Below are positions 35,798 through 44,622 of a stretch of DNA of 64,000 nucleotides, piece by piece. The first letter of the stretch is position 1. The number at the start of each line of letters is the position of its first letter. Below the pieces are notes generated by a model. That model was not told the origin of the DNA. It worked only from the letters and a program-made list of their open reading frames with translations, and searched no databases. The position numbers and the translations under genes were made by a program. Origin of the DNA: Myxococcaceae bacterium (GTDB taxonomy: Bacteria; Myxococcota; Myxococcia; Myxococcales; Myxococcaceae). The stretch is taken from contig JAEUJQ010000001.1 in the NCBI GenBank assembly GCA_016793095.1, positions 1 through 64,000 of the forward strand, read 5' to 3'.

Positions 35798-37908
35798 CAG
35801 CGCTGGCCCTCCGAGGGCGAGAGCTTCGAGACCGCCTGGTTGGCGGCCTCGCGCACGCGCACGGCGTAGTCGCCCTTGAGCGCGTCGAGCGACTCGAGCT
35901 GCGACTTCGCGGCGTCCCCCTGGAGCGCGAGGGCGTCGGCGGCGGCCGCGCGCACCGCCGGGGAGTCACTGAAGAGCTCGCGCCCCAACGCCACGACGGC
36001 CTCGTTGGACTTCACGCGCCCCAGCGCGGCGATCAGCTCCCGCCGGCCGACGACGGTGTCCTGTTTGAGGAGCTGGGCGATGGTGGAAGCAGACTCCGGC
36101 GCCTGCATCTCGGCGAGGATCGCCGCGGCGGTCGAGCCATCGGCGCCGCCCTCCTTCACGAGCGCGAGGAGCACCGGGGCCGCGCCTGGCGGAAGCGGCT
36201 GTCCCTTGAGCGGCTCCACCAGCCGCGAGCGATCGCCGACGAGCTGCGACAACACCTCGAGCACCGCCGCCCGGCCTTCGGGCGAGGTCTCGGCGAGCAC
36301 CTGGGCGACGGCGCCCTGCACCGAGCGCTCGGCGTCGAGCAGCGCGGGCTTCACCAGCGGCACCGTCTCGGGCCCGAGCAGCGCGAGCCCCGCGAAGGCA
36401 GCGGCGCGCAGGGTCGGACTCTGCTCCTCGGTGAACGGCTCGATGCGGGCCCGCGCGCCGTCCACCTTGAGGCGCCCCATCGCTCGCAGCAGCGCCCCCA
36501 TGATCTGGTACTGCTCCTCCGTGCCGTCATCGACCAGCTCCCGAGGCGGGCGGGCGGTCAGCGGCACCTTGCCGCGTTCCTTGAGGCGCTGGGCGTCGAG
36601 GGCCTGCACCCTCCGGAGCATCTCGGACGTGCGCGCGCGGGAGACCCGGTTGAAGACATCACGCTCCGGTGGCGCCTCGTCGGGGTTGAACCCGGGCGAG
36701 TACTTGAGCTGGAGCTCGGCGGGGATCCAGTCGGCTCTCAGGGGCTCGATCGCCTTCAGCTCGGCGTCGAAGGCCTTCAGCACGGCGCCCGCGCTCGAGG
36801 GGTCCTGCAGCTCGGCGAGCGTGTCCACGGCGAGGCGGCGCGTCAGCGGCTCGTTCGACGTCAGCAGCGGCGCGACCTTCGCCGCGTGCTCCTTCACCAT
36901 CGGCCCCAGCGCGGTGAGGGCGCGCAGCCCGGTGTTGGGCGAGGTCTTCAGCTTCTCGAGCAGCGGCTCCATGGGGCAGCCGCCTCGCTGGCGCATCGCC
37001 CTGCCCGCCGCCTCCACCTCGACGCCTCCGCCGCTCATCACGACGTCGCACAGCGCCTTGTTCGTCTCGGCCGTCACCGGCAGCTCGGCGATCGCGCGTG
37101 TGGCGAGGGGGCTCGTCGGGCTGCCCTCGAGGGCCACGACGGCGAGCTTCGGCAGCGACGAAGGATCCTTGAGCCGGAAGAGCGCCTCGCAGGCGGCCTC
37201 GCGCAGCTCGGGGAAGTTCTCGTCCAGCAGCGCCGAGAGCGCCGGCACCGCCCGCATGTCGCGCGCCGAGCCCAGGCCACGCGCCGCGGCCGCCGCCAGC
37301 ACCACCTGCTTGTCCTTGAGCAGCGGGACGAGGCGGTTGACGGCCTCGGGCCGCCCCGAGCGACCGAGCTCTTCGGCCGCGCCGACCCGCTCCGGTAACG
37401 CCCCCTCCTGCAGCACCTTCAGGTTCTGCTCCCAGATCGAGTTGGCCTCGGCGGCGACACAGCTCGCCATCGCGCCGGGCACGTTCGCGCTCTTGAGGCC
37501 TTCGACGATCACGAGGCGGGTGCTGCGACCGCGACGCGAGTACTGCAGCGTCAGGTAGCCACGCGCCTTGTCGTTGCGGATGACGGCGAGCGATCGCGCG
37601 GCGGCGGCCTGCACGTCCTCGTCGGGATCTCCGAGCGCCTCCCCGAGCAGATCGACGACGCGGGGGTCGGCGCTCTTGCCCAGCGCAGCCATGGCCTCGG
37701 CCCTCACCATGCCGACGGGATCGCGCGCGGCCTGCGTGAAGAGGGGCAGATCGTCGGCATCGAACCGCTCAGCCAGCTTCTTGACGGCGATCGCGCGCTC
37801 GTCGGGCCGGGGGCTCTGCAGCTGAGCGAGCCACTTGTCCCGGCCGCCCGGGCACGCCGCCAGCCAGAGGCTCAGAATCAACACGATCCCGCGGGCGGAC
37901 ATGCGCAC
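35797..37908 (-). CDS. HEAT-repeat lipoprotein
   Basis: 703 residues. The signal ends LAAC. The body is built from short alpha-helical HEAT/armadillo units throughout (for example DPVGMVRAEAMAALGKSA, DPDEDVQAAAARSLAV), a scaffold for protein-protein contact at the membrane. No enzymatic motif. Its stop overlaps the start of the TPR/CNB gene (TGATG), so the two probably act together. The HEAT protein is lipid-anchored, whereas its partner appears cytoplasmic, so direct contact would need an inner-leaflet or indirect link. Confidence 0.82.
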   Translation of the reverse strand: MRMSARGIVLILSLWLAACPGGRDKWLAQLQSPRPDERAIAVKKLAERFDADDLPLFTQAARDPVGMVRAEAMAALGKSADPRVVDLLGEALGDPDEDVQAAAARSLAVIRNDKARGYLTLQYSRRGRSTRLVIVEGLKSANVPGAMASCVAAEANSIWEQNLKVLQEGALPERVGAAEELGRSGRPEAVNRLVPLLKDKQVVLAAAAARGLGSARDMRAVPALSALLDENFPELREAACEALFRLKDPSSLPKLAVVALEGSPTSPLATRAIAELPVTAETNKALCDVVMSGGGVEVEAAGRAMRQRGGCPMEPLLEKLKTSPNTGLRALTALGPMVKEHAAKVAPLLTSNEPLTRRLAVDTLAELQDPSSAGAVLKAFDAELKAIEPLRADWIPAELQLKYSPGFNPDEAPPERDVFNRVSRARTSEMLRRVQALDAQRLKERGKVPLTARPPRELVDDGTEEQYQIMGALLRAMGRLKVDGARARIEPFTEEQSPTLRAAAFAGLALLGPETVPLVKPALLDAERSVQGAVAQVLAETSPEGRAAVLEVLSQLVGDRSRLVEPLKGQPLPPGAAPVLLALVKEGGADGSTAAAILAEMQAPESASTIAQLLKQDTVVGRRELIAALGRVKSNEAVVALGRELFSDSPAVRAAAADALALQGDAAKSQLESLDALKGDYAVRVREAANQAVSKLSPSEGQR

Positions 37909-37944
37909 GGTTCTACCCCGCCCTCTCGTCGATGGCAGTGGGAT

Positions 37945-38814
37945 TCAGGCCTGCCGACGGGGCTCGCGAGGTCGTGCTGGCCGTGCCGGCCGGGGGCTCT
38001 CCGCGCGGGCAGGCTCGGCGTCCGGCTCGTCCTTCCCGACCCCGTGGCCGTGCCGTCTCGGCGGCAGCTTGAGCGCGGGCTCGGCGGCGGCTTTCCCCTC
38101 GGAGATCCCGTTCACCCGGCGCACCTCGTCGGCCGTCAGCGGGCGGAGCTGCCCGGGGCGCAGCCCCTCCACCGAGATGCCAGCGTGGCTGGGGCGATAG
38201 AGGCGCACCACCGGGTGCCCGATCGCGGCGCAGAGGCGTTTGATCAGGTGGGGCCGCCCCTCCGTCACCACGATGCGCAGCCAGGTGTTCTTGTCGGCGC
38301 GCTCGAAGCGGGCGACGTCGGTGGGCTTCGCGAAGCCGTCTTCGAGCCGCACCCCGCCCTTCAGCTTCTCGAGCGAGGCGTCAGACGGCTCGCCCTTCAC
38401 CTTGGCGAGATACACGCGGCGCACCTGGTGGCGCGGGTGCATCAGCCGGTTGGCGACGTCGCCGTCGTCGGTGAGCAGCAGCGCGCCCTCGGCGTCGTAG
38501 TCGAGGCGCCCGACGGGGAAGACGCGCACGCCGACGCCGCGCAGGGAGTCCGAGATCGTCGGCCGGCCCTGGGGATCCTTGAGCGTCGTGACGACCCCGG
38601 GCGGCTTGTAGAGCAGCAGCCAGGTCTTCTGGCTGGGCGCGACGGCGGGCTTGCCGTCCACCACCACGAGATCCTTCGCCCCGTCCACCTTCGTGCCCAG
38701 CTCGCGCACGACGGCGCCGTTCACCTTCACCCGGCCGGCGGTGATGAGCAGCTCGGCAGCGCGGCGAGAGGCGAGGCCGGCGCGGGCGAGGTACTTCTGT
38801 AGGCGCTCCTGCAT
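37945..38814 (-). CDS. rluB: 23S rRNA pseudouridine synthase, RluB type
   Basis: 289 residues. An N-terminal S4 RNA-binding domain (QKYLARAGLASRRAAELLI) precedes the RsuA/RluB catalytic domain with the active-site GRLDYDAEGALLLTDDG and the HPRHQVRRVYLAKVKG text. RluB makes pseudouridine 2605 in 23S rRNA; RluE/RluF-type specificity cannot be fully excluded. The C-terminal 50 residues are Pro/Arg-rich and probably disordered. It is the third gene of the scpA-scpB-rluB row, two bases after scpB. Confidence 0.88.
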   Translation of the reverse strand: MQERLQKYLARAGLASRRAAELLITAGRVKVNGAVVRELGTKVDGAKDLVVVDGKPAVAPSQKTWLLLYKPPGVVTTLKDPQGRPTISDSLRGVGVRVFPVGRLDYDAEGALLLTDDGDVANRLMHPRHQVRRVYLAKVKGEPSDASLEKLKGGVRLEDGFAKPTDVARFERADKNTWLRIVVTEGRPHLIKRLCAAIGHPVVRLYRPSHAGISVEGLRPGQLRPLTADEVRRVNGISEGKAAAEPALKLPPRRHGHGVGKDEPDAEPARAESPRPARPARPREPRRQA

Positions 38815-38816
38815 GG

Positions 38817-39782
38817 CTAGCTCCCCGCGGTCGGCGTGGGACCGGAGTCGGCAGGCGGCGGCGCGCCCCCTTCCGGTGGGGGCTCGGGCGGCTTCGGGGG
38901 GTCGAGCACCTTCGAGACCGCCTTCGAGGTGACGTCGGCCGTCTCGATCGCGCTCTCGAGCTGCTCGAGGGCCGCCTCCGACGCCTTCTCCTGCTCGAGC
39001 ACCCGCTGCTGAAAGGTCGGGTCGGCGAGCGCCTCGACGGTGCCCGCGGCGGTCGGCCGGGGCGTCTCCTTCTCGACGATCTCCTGGTGCTCCTCGGTCA
39101 GCTCGTGGAACTCGCGCAGCGTGGGCAGCGCGTTGAGATCCTTCAGGGCGAAGAACTCGAGGAACTCGCGCGTCGTGCCGTAGAGGATCGGGCGACCCAC
39201 CTCCTCCTTCTTGCCGACGATCTTGATGAGGCGGCGATCGAGCAGCGCCTTGAGGACGGCGCCCGAGTCCACCCCGCGAATGTCTTCGATCTCTGGCCGC
39301 GTCACCGGCTGGCGATAGGCGCAGATGGCGAGCGTCTCGAGCGCGGCCCGCGTCAGCCGCTGCGGCTTCACCTTGAGGAAGCGCTTCACGAAGTCGCTGG
39401 ACTCCGGCGCGGTGCGCAGCTGCCAGCCGCCGGCGACCTCGTGCAGCACCACGCCCGACAGCCCCTCTCGACGGGCGCCCTGGAGCGCCTCGAGCCCCTG
39501 CTGCAGCTTCTCGCGATCGATGCCCGTGGCGTCGAAGAGCTGATCGAGGCTGAGCGGCTCGGGCGCCACGAAGAGCACGCTCTCGAGCACGTTCTGGACC
39601 TGCTGCGCGCTCAGCCTTCGAGCGCGGGCGATCACCTTCTCGAACGGCGTCTCGAGCTCAGGCGCGTCGATGGTGGCGGCCTCGACCTCGTCGAGCTCGG
39701 GATCGGTCGAGGGGCCGGCGGTCGCGGCGAGGACCTCCTCCTCGGAGAACGGCGAGGGTCCGCCTGGCTTAGTGGTACTCAC
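38817..39782 (-). CDS. scpB: Segregation and condensation protein B
   Basis: 321 residues. The winged-helix pair of ScpB is clear (LESVLFVAPEPLSLDQL, IEDIRGVDSGAVLKALLDR, GRPILYGTTREFLEFFAL). ScpB dimerises, binds ScpA and, with SMC, condenses the chromosome. The C-terminus is acidic then Pro-rich. The start is a GTG at 39782 with AGGAG seven bases upstream, overlapping the end of scpA by 14 bp. Confidence 0.92.
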   Translation of the reverse strand: MSTTKPGGPSPFSEEEVLAATAGPSTDPELDEVEAATIDAPELETPFEKVIARARRLSAQQVQNVLESVLFVAPEPLSLDQLFDATGIDREKLQQGLEALQGARREGLSGVVLHEVAGGWQLRTAPESSDFVKRFLKVKPQRLTRAALETLAICAYRQPVTRPEIEDIRGVDSGAVLKALLDRRLIKIVGKKEEVGRPILYGTTREFLEFFALKDLNALPTLREFHELTEEHQEIVEKETPRPTAAGTVEALADPTFQQRVLEQEKASEAALEQLESAIETADVTSKAVSKVLDPPKPPEPPPEGGAPPPADSGPTPTAGS

Positions 39783-40641
39783 GGTCGATCTCCTCGGAGC
39801 CCAGGTGCTGCGCGGCCGCCGACGACAGCTCGTCGCCCCGCTCGCTGATCAGAATCTCGCCGCCCCCCTCCGCCTGGAACACCCGGAGGAAGCGGTGCTT
39901 GCACATCTCGAGCATGGCGAGGAACGTGATGATCACCTCGCTGCGCTGCCGCAGGCCGTCGAACAGCGCGAAGAAGCTCACCGCCGACCCCTTGCCGGCG
40001 GCGCGCACCTTGTCGGCCACCTTCTGCATCGCGGCCGACAGCGACATCACCTCGCGCACCACCTCGTGCTGCTTCTGGGGCACGAGCTTCTCGAGCACCC
40101 GATCGAGCGCCTCGATCAGCTTGTAGACGCTGACCTCCTGCAGCCCGATCTCGTCGAGCTCGAGCGGCACCTCGTGCACCGCCACGCGCCTGGGGAACAC
40201 GTCGCGATCGAGCAGATCGTTCATCGCCAGCTGCTCGGCCGAGTGTTTGTACTTCTGGTACTCGAGCAGCCGCCGCACCAGCTCGGCGCGGGGATCACCG
40301 GCGTCCTGGCCGCCCTCGAGGCCGTCCGGCCCGACCGGGCGCTCCTCGCGGGGGAGCAGCATGCGCGACTTGAGGTGCAGCAGCGTCGACGCCATCACCA
40401 GGAACTCGCCGGCGATGTCGAGATCGATCTGCCGCATCTTCTCGAGGTGCTCGAGGTACTTCTGGGTGATCAGCGCGATCGGGATGTCGAGGATGTCGAC
40501 CTTGTGCTCGCGGATCAGGTGCAGGAGCAGATCGAGCGGCCCTTCGAAGTTCGGCAGCGCGATGCGGAAGGCATCGTGCGGCGCGACCACGTCGCCCAGT
40601 CCGTCGTCAGGTGCAGGACTCACGTCCTTCACGTTGGCCAA
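39769..40641 (-). CDS. scpA: Segregation and condensation protein A
   Basis: Kleisin of 290 residues, including the family text FEGPLDLLLHLIREHKVDIL and the ScpA C-terminal winged helix. ScpA bridges SMC heads with ScpB. A TTG at 40641 is chosen because GGAG lies seven bases upstream and the next GTG is inside the conserved text. It overlaps scpB and so is translationally coupled to it. Confidence 0.9.
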   Translation of the reverse strand: MANVKDVSPAPDDGLGDVVAPHDAFRIALPNFEGPLDLLLHLIREHKVDILDIPIALITQKYLEHLEKMRQIDLDIAGEFLVMASTLLHLKSRMLLPREERPVGPDGLEGGQDAGDPRAELVRRLLEYQKYKHSAEQLAMNDLLDRDVFPRRVAVHEVPLELDEIGLQEVSVYKLIEALDRVLEKLVPQKQHEVVREVMSLSAAMQKVADKVRAAGKGSAVSFFALFDGLRQRSEVIITFLAMLEMCKHRFLRVFQAEGGGEILISERGDELSSAAAQHLGSEEIDREYH

Positions 40642-40719
40642 GAAGTCGCTCCGGGGCCGGGAAATCGGCCTGTGGCGGTATAGCCTACTTCGCCCGAAAC
40701 GCGACCATTGCCGACCCGC

Positions 40720-41739
40720 TCAGAGGCCGACCGCCGCGCGCACGCGCTGGATGACCGGGGCTGCGAAGCCGCGCGCCTTCTCCGCCCCGGCGGCGAGGAT
40801 CCGCTCGACCTCTGCGCGATCGGCGATGAGCTCGTCGTAGCGCCTGCGGGCCGCGCCGAACTCCTGCCGGTACCCCTCGAGCAGCAGGCCCTTGAAGTAC
40901 CCGTAGCCGTTCGTCTTCGGATCTCCGCCGGTCCGCCAGGCCTGGTCGGCGTCGGCGAAGGCCCCGGGCGGGAGCACCACCTTGAGCAGCTGGTAGAGCG
41001 GCTGATCCTCCACCGGCTTCGGTTGATCCGGCGGCGTGGAGTCGGTCTTCACGGACTTGATCTGCTTCTCGACCTCTTTGTCGGGCGCGAAGAGGTCGAT
41101 GGTGTTGCCGTAGCTCTTCGACATCTTCTGGCCGTCACGGCCCGGGACGACGGCGGTCTCGTCGCGGGTGCGGGCGAGGGGCAGCTTGAAGAGGCCGGGC
41201 GTCTTCGCGGGATCCTGCGGGTCGTACCCGGGCACGTACTGCACGTTGAACTTCGTCGCCCAGTCGCGCGCGAACTCGATGTGCTGGCGCTGATCGCGGC
41301 CCACCGGCACCACGTCGGAGTCGTAGAGGAGAATGTCGGCCGCCATCAGCACCGGGTAGGCGAAGAGCCCGAACTCGGGGCTCGCGATGCCCTTGTTCTC
41401 GATCTTGTCGCGGTAGCTGGTGGCGCGCTCCAGGTTCGCCATGGGCACCAGCGTGCCGAGGATCCAGTAGAGCTCGCCGATCTCGGGGATGTCGCTCTGC
41501 CGGAAGAGCGTGGCGCGCGAGGGGTCGAGGCCGAGGGCGAGGTAGGCGACCGCGGTCTCGAGCGTGAGCTGGCGGGCCAGGGCGCCATCCCGAACGCTGG
41601 TGAGCGCGTGGTAGTTCGCGATGAAGTACAGCGCCTCGCCCTCATGCTGCAGGCGCACGAACTCGCGGATCGCGCCGTAGTAGTTGCCCAGGTGGAGCCT
41701 GCCCGACGACTGAACGCCACTGAGAATGCGGAGTGCCAT
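40720..41739 (-). CDS. trpS: Tryptophan-tRNA ligase
   Basis: 339 residues with class I synthetase signatures HLGNYYGAI (HIGH) and KMSKSYGN (KMSKS). The ATG at 41739 gives MALRILSGVQSSGRLHLGNY, a normal start for TrpRS. It is the only aminoacyl-tRNA synthetase in the window, and tRNA-Trp is separately encoded in the tuf operon. Confidence 0.96.
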   Translation of the reverse strand: MALRILSGVQSSGRLHLGNYYGAIREFVRLQHEGEALYFIANYHALTSVRDGALARQLTLETAVAYLALGLDPSRATLFRQSDIPEIGELYWILGTLVPMANLERATSYRDKIENKGIASPEFGLFAYPVLMAADILLYDSDVVPVGRDQRQHIEFARDWATKFNVQYVPGYDPQDPAKTPGLFKLPLARTRDETAVVPGRDGQKMSKSYGNTIDLFAPDKEVEKQIKSVKTDSTPPDQPKPVEDQPLYQLLKVVLPPGAFADADQAWRTGGDPKTNGYGYFKGLLLEGYRQEFGAARRRYDELIADRAEVERILAAGAEKARGFAAPVIQRVRAAVGL

Positions 41740-41816
41740 CGGCTGCCTTTGTGACGAAGCGGACGCGAGATGTCCACTGTCGCTGACGTCAGAGCGCGGG
41801 CGTGGGCCCCGACCAG

Positions 41817-42719
41817 CTACCCGGCCCGCTTCGCTCGCGAGCGCGGGTGGTGGCGATCGTAGGTGCCGCGCAGGCGCTGGCTGTCCACGTGGGTGTAGAT
41901 CTGCGTCGTCGCGAGATCGGCGTGGCCCAGCATGGCCTGCACCGCGCGCAGGTCGGCCCCGCGCTCGACGAGGTGGGTGGCGAACGAGTGCCGCAGCTTG
42001 TGGGGTGACAGCGCCTTGGTGATCCCCGCGCGGCGGGCGTGGCGGCGCAGCAGCTTCCAGAACCCCATGCGCGAGAACCCCTTGCCCCGCGGAGTGACGA
42101 AGAGCGCCGACGTCTGCCGCCCCTTGAGCAGCGCCGGGCGCGACGACGTGAGGTACGCCTGCAGGTGCCCGATCGCGTGCTTGCCCAGCGGCACGACGCG
42201 CTCCTTGCGACCCTTGCCCATCACCAGCACGAAGCCGTCGGTCAGGTTGACGTCGTTGACGCCCAGCTTGACGAGCTCGCTGACGCGCAGGCCCGTCGCG
42301 TACAGCACCTCGATCATCGCGCGGTCGCGCAGGCCCGATGGCGTCGAGAGCTCGGGCGACGCGAGCAGCGCCTCGACCTCGTCCAGCGTCAGGAAGACAG
42401 GCAGCTTGCGGGTGTGCTTCGGGGTGTCGAGATCGTCCGTCGGGTTGCCCGGCGCCAGCTTCTCGTCCTCGAGGAAGCGGTGGAAGCCGCGCAGCGCCGC
42501 CAGGTGTCGGGCCCGGCTCCGCGCCGAGAGCCCCTTCCGCGCCAGCCACGCGAGGTGCTCGAGCACGTCGTCCCGGGTGGCTGACTCGACGGCCAGCCCG
42601 CGGCGCTTCAGCTCGTCGAGCCAGTCGCGCACGTCCATCGCGTAGGCGTCGACGGTCTTCGGCGCCAGGTTGCGCTCCGCGCGCAGGAAGGTGACGAAGG
42701 CGTCGAGCAGCGCGTCCAC
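41817..42719 (-). CDS. xerD: Tyrosine recombinase XerC/XerD
   Basis: 300 residues. An N-terminal SAM-like domain (FVTFLRAERNLAPKTVDAYA) is followed by the catalytic domain with all residues present: Arg in ATGLRVSELVKL, Lys in GKGRKERVVPL, HKLRHSFATHL, and LGHADLATTQIYTHV with the nucleophilic tyrosine. The length and layout fit chromosome-dimer resolution rather than a phage integrase; XerC or XerD cannot be told apart by eye. The start is GTG at 42719; the frame stays open further upstream without conserved text. It faces the following hypothetical gene divergently. Confidence 0.85.
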   Translation of the reverse strand: MDALLDAFVTFLRAERNLAPKTVDAYAMDVRDWLDELKRRGLAVESATRDDVLEHLAWLARKGLSARSRARHLAALRGFHRFLEDEKLAPGNPTDDLDTPKHTRKLPVFLTLDEVEALLASPELSTPSGLRDRAMIEVLYATGLRVSELVKLGVNDVNLTDGFVLVMGKGRKERVVPLGKHAIGHLQAYLTSSRPALLKGRQTSALFVTPRGKGFSRMGFWKLLRRHARRAGITKALSPHKLRHSFATHLVERGADLRAVQAMLGHADLATTQIYTHVDSQRLRGTYDRHHPRSRAKRAG

Positions 42720-42777
42720 GACCCCGAACGTACCGTGGCGCCCACGCGAGGCGAGAATTGCGCGACACTCGGCCCCG

Positions 42778-43545
42778 ATGAAGCCCGGCAGCGGCGAGCT
42801 CGACGGCAGGCTCCGCGCGGCGCTCGCCGAGGCGGTCGCGATCCTGTGGGACGAGGCCCAGGAGCGCCCGCCTCTGCTCCGCTTCCTCACGCCGTTCGGT
42901 CGGCCCGAGCTGCGACGCCTCGAGCGGGAGTTCGGCAGCGCCCCCTCGATCGCCTGGCTGCTGGGAGAGCCGCGCCCCGAGCTGGCGACCTGGCTCGCAG
43001 CGGCGACCGTGCGCCTGGGCCTCGCGGTGCCGGGCATCGCGCCCGTGCCCGAGCACCGCAACGCCTTCGTGGCTGGCCCGTGCTCGCGCGAGGCGCCGCT
43101 CTTCGTCACCGAGGCGTCGAGCGTCGTCGTGGCGGGCGATCTCTCGGCGCCGGCGATCGTCGTGGACTCTGGCGCCCGGCTCGTCGTCGCGGGCACCCTC
43201 ACCTGCCAGACGCTCGCCTCGCGGGGGCTCGTGCTGGTGCAGCAGCGCCTGGTCGGGCACACCATCGCGATCGGCTCACCCCTCGGCGCTCCCTCCGCGC
43301 GGCCGGTGGGCTGGCAGGTCGGCGAGGCCGTGAGGGCCCAGGTGCTCGACAGCCCGCGCTATGGGCTGACGTGCCCGGTCGAGTCCGACGGCGTGATCCG
43401 CCTCGTGGGGCGCACGCCCGACCGCGCCTCGGTGGAGCGGGCCCGGACGCGCCTCTCGCACGAGTGCTGGAGGGACGACGGCCAGGGAGTCGACGTGGAC
43501 GTGTTGATCGATCTGCTGGTGAACGGCTCAGCCGCCGTCGCGTGA
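42778..43545 (+). CDS. Hypothetical protein with beta-helix-like segment
   Basis: 255 residues. The central part (about residues 118-165) has short repeats of the form FVTEASSVVVAGDLSAPAIV then VDSGARLVVAGTLTCQTL, a right-handed beta-helix pattern like bactofilins. Outside this block there is no known domain. The start is ATG 42778. Its end overlaps the last 18 bp of the convergent methyltransferase gene, so neither gene has room for a terminator. Confidence 0.65.
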   Translation: MKPGSGELDGRLRAALAEAVAILWDEAQERPPLLRFLTPFGRPELRRLEREFGSAPSIAWLLGEPRPELATWLAAATVRLGLAVPGIAPVPEHRNAFVAGPCSREAPLFVTEASSVVVAGDLSAPAIVVDSGARLVVAGTLTCQTLASRGLVLVQQRLVGHTIAIGSPLGAPSARPVGWQVGEAVRAQVLDSPRYGLTCPVESDGVIRLVGRTPDRASVERARTRLSHECWRDDGQGVDVDVLIDLLVNGSAAVA

Positions 43546-44280
43546 GAGGGGCGGCTTCTCGCCCGGCTCCTTGCGACGCGCCACGATGACTCCGTAGGTG
43601 GCGCCGGCCTTGCCCTGCTGGGCGCGGTGTACGGTGATCTCGGCCTTCAGCTGCTTGATCGCCTCGGTCTCGCTGGGCTGCTTCGCGAGGGCGGCGTCGA
43701 TCTCCCGGTAGAAGTCGTCGAGCTCGGGGTCGCCCAGGCTCTCGACGATCTCGGGCTCGAAGCCCTCCGGCTCGACCGACATCAGGGTGTCGCGCGGCGA
43801 GACGATGGCGTGGCCCAGGCGATCGGCCCAGCTCTCGAGCGCCACCTTCGCGGGCTGGCGACCCACCGCCATGACGCAGGTGACCGCCAGCCGACCCTTC
43901 TCGGCGAGCCAGGGACGGAAGCGACGGGCGAGCTCCGAGGGCCGGCCGATCACGCGCCCCAGCGAGAAGATCCCGTCGAACGACTGATCGGCGAAGCTCA
44001 CCGACGACAGCGGCTGCTGGAGCCAGGTGACGGCGTCTCCCAGCCCCGCCATGCGCGCGCGCTCCTTGAGCGTCTCGGCGACGCGTGGATCCGGCTCGAT
44101 CATGGTGATCTGGCAGTTGAGCGCCCGCGCCAGCGCGAGGCCGCCGAGGCTCGCGTGGATCTCGAGCAGCCGCGACTCTCCCGTGAAGTGCGCTGCCTGC
44201 GCGAAGCGACGCAGCAGCGACTCGCTCTGGAACAGGCGTCGCGCCTCGGAAGGAAGGTACAGCGGGAACGGATCGGCCAT
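43528..44280 (-). CDS. Class I SAM-dependent methyltransferase
   Basis: 250 residues from an ATG at 44280. Motif I is LLEIHASLGGLALA with an acidic residue at the end of strand two (ITMIEPDPRVAE). It follows the general Methyltransf_11 layout. The substrate is unknown. DUF493, PIN-PhoH and GreB genes lie upstream on the same strand. Confidence 0.75.
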   Translation of the reverse strand: MADPFPLYLPSEARRLFQSESLLRRFAQAAHFTGESRLLEIHASLGGLALARALNCQITMIEPDPRVAETLKERARMAGLGDAVTWLQQPLSSVSFADQSFDGIFSLGRVIGRPSELARRFRPWLAEKGRLAVTCVMAVGRQPAKVALESWADRLGHAIVSPRDTLMSVEPEGFEPEIVESLGDPELDDFYREIDAALAKQPSETEAIKQLKAEITVHRAQQGKAGATYGVIVARRKEPGEKPPLSRDGG

Positions 44281-44331
44281 GTGCTCGTCGCAGCCCTTAC
44301 ACACTCCGGGGAGCCCTGTCACCCCGGCTCA

Positions 44332-44622
44332 TCACAGGTAATAGAGAATGCGCTTCTCCTGGTGCAGCTGCAGGTAGATCGACCGGCGGTGCTCCTCGCT
44401 CAGCAGGTACACCGAGACGGTCAGCGAGATGTACGTGCCCTTGCTCGACGGGACGACGGCGATCGAGTCGGGAGAGACCTCGCTGCCCATCAACCGCCCG
44501 AAGAGCAGGCGCACGTACTCCGCGAACCCGTGCTCCTGCCGCCCCATCACCTTGAAGGCGTAGATGGTCGGGTACTCGATGAGCGGCGGTTTCTCGTCTG
44601 CCGGAGGCTTCGGCTCGCTCAC
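44332..44622 (-). CDS. DUF493/YbeD family protein
   Basis: 96 residues. The end HRRSIYLQLHQEKRILYYL resembles YbeD, a small protein of alpha/beta ACT-like fold. The E. coli protein is linked to lipoate metabolism, but its exact role is not settled. The start is a GTG at 44622, overlapping the end of the PhoH gene as GTGA. Confidence 0.75.
   Translation of the reverse strand: MSEPKPPADEKPPLIEYPTIYAFKVMGRQEHGFAEYVRLLFGRLMGSEVSPDSIAVVPSSKGTYISLTVSVYLLSEEHRRSIYLQLHQEKRILYYL

Noticed and set aside
41783-41792. CTGACGTCAG palindrome between trpS and the Xer gene
   Set aside because: A 10-bp palindrome alone is expected by chance and no regulator can be linked to it.
41817-42719. Phage or integrative-element integrase
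   Set aside because: The length, all catalytic residues and the housekeeping neighbours (trpS) fit chromosomal Xer. No att sites or phage genes are near.
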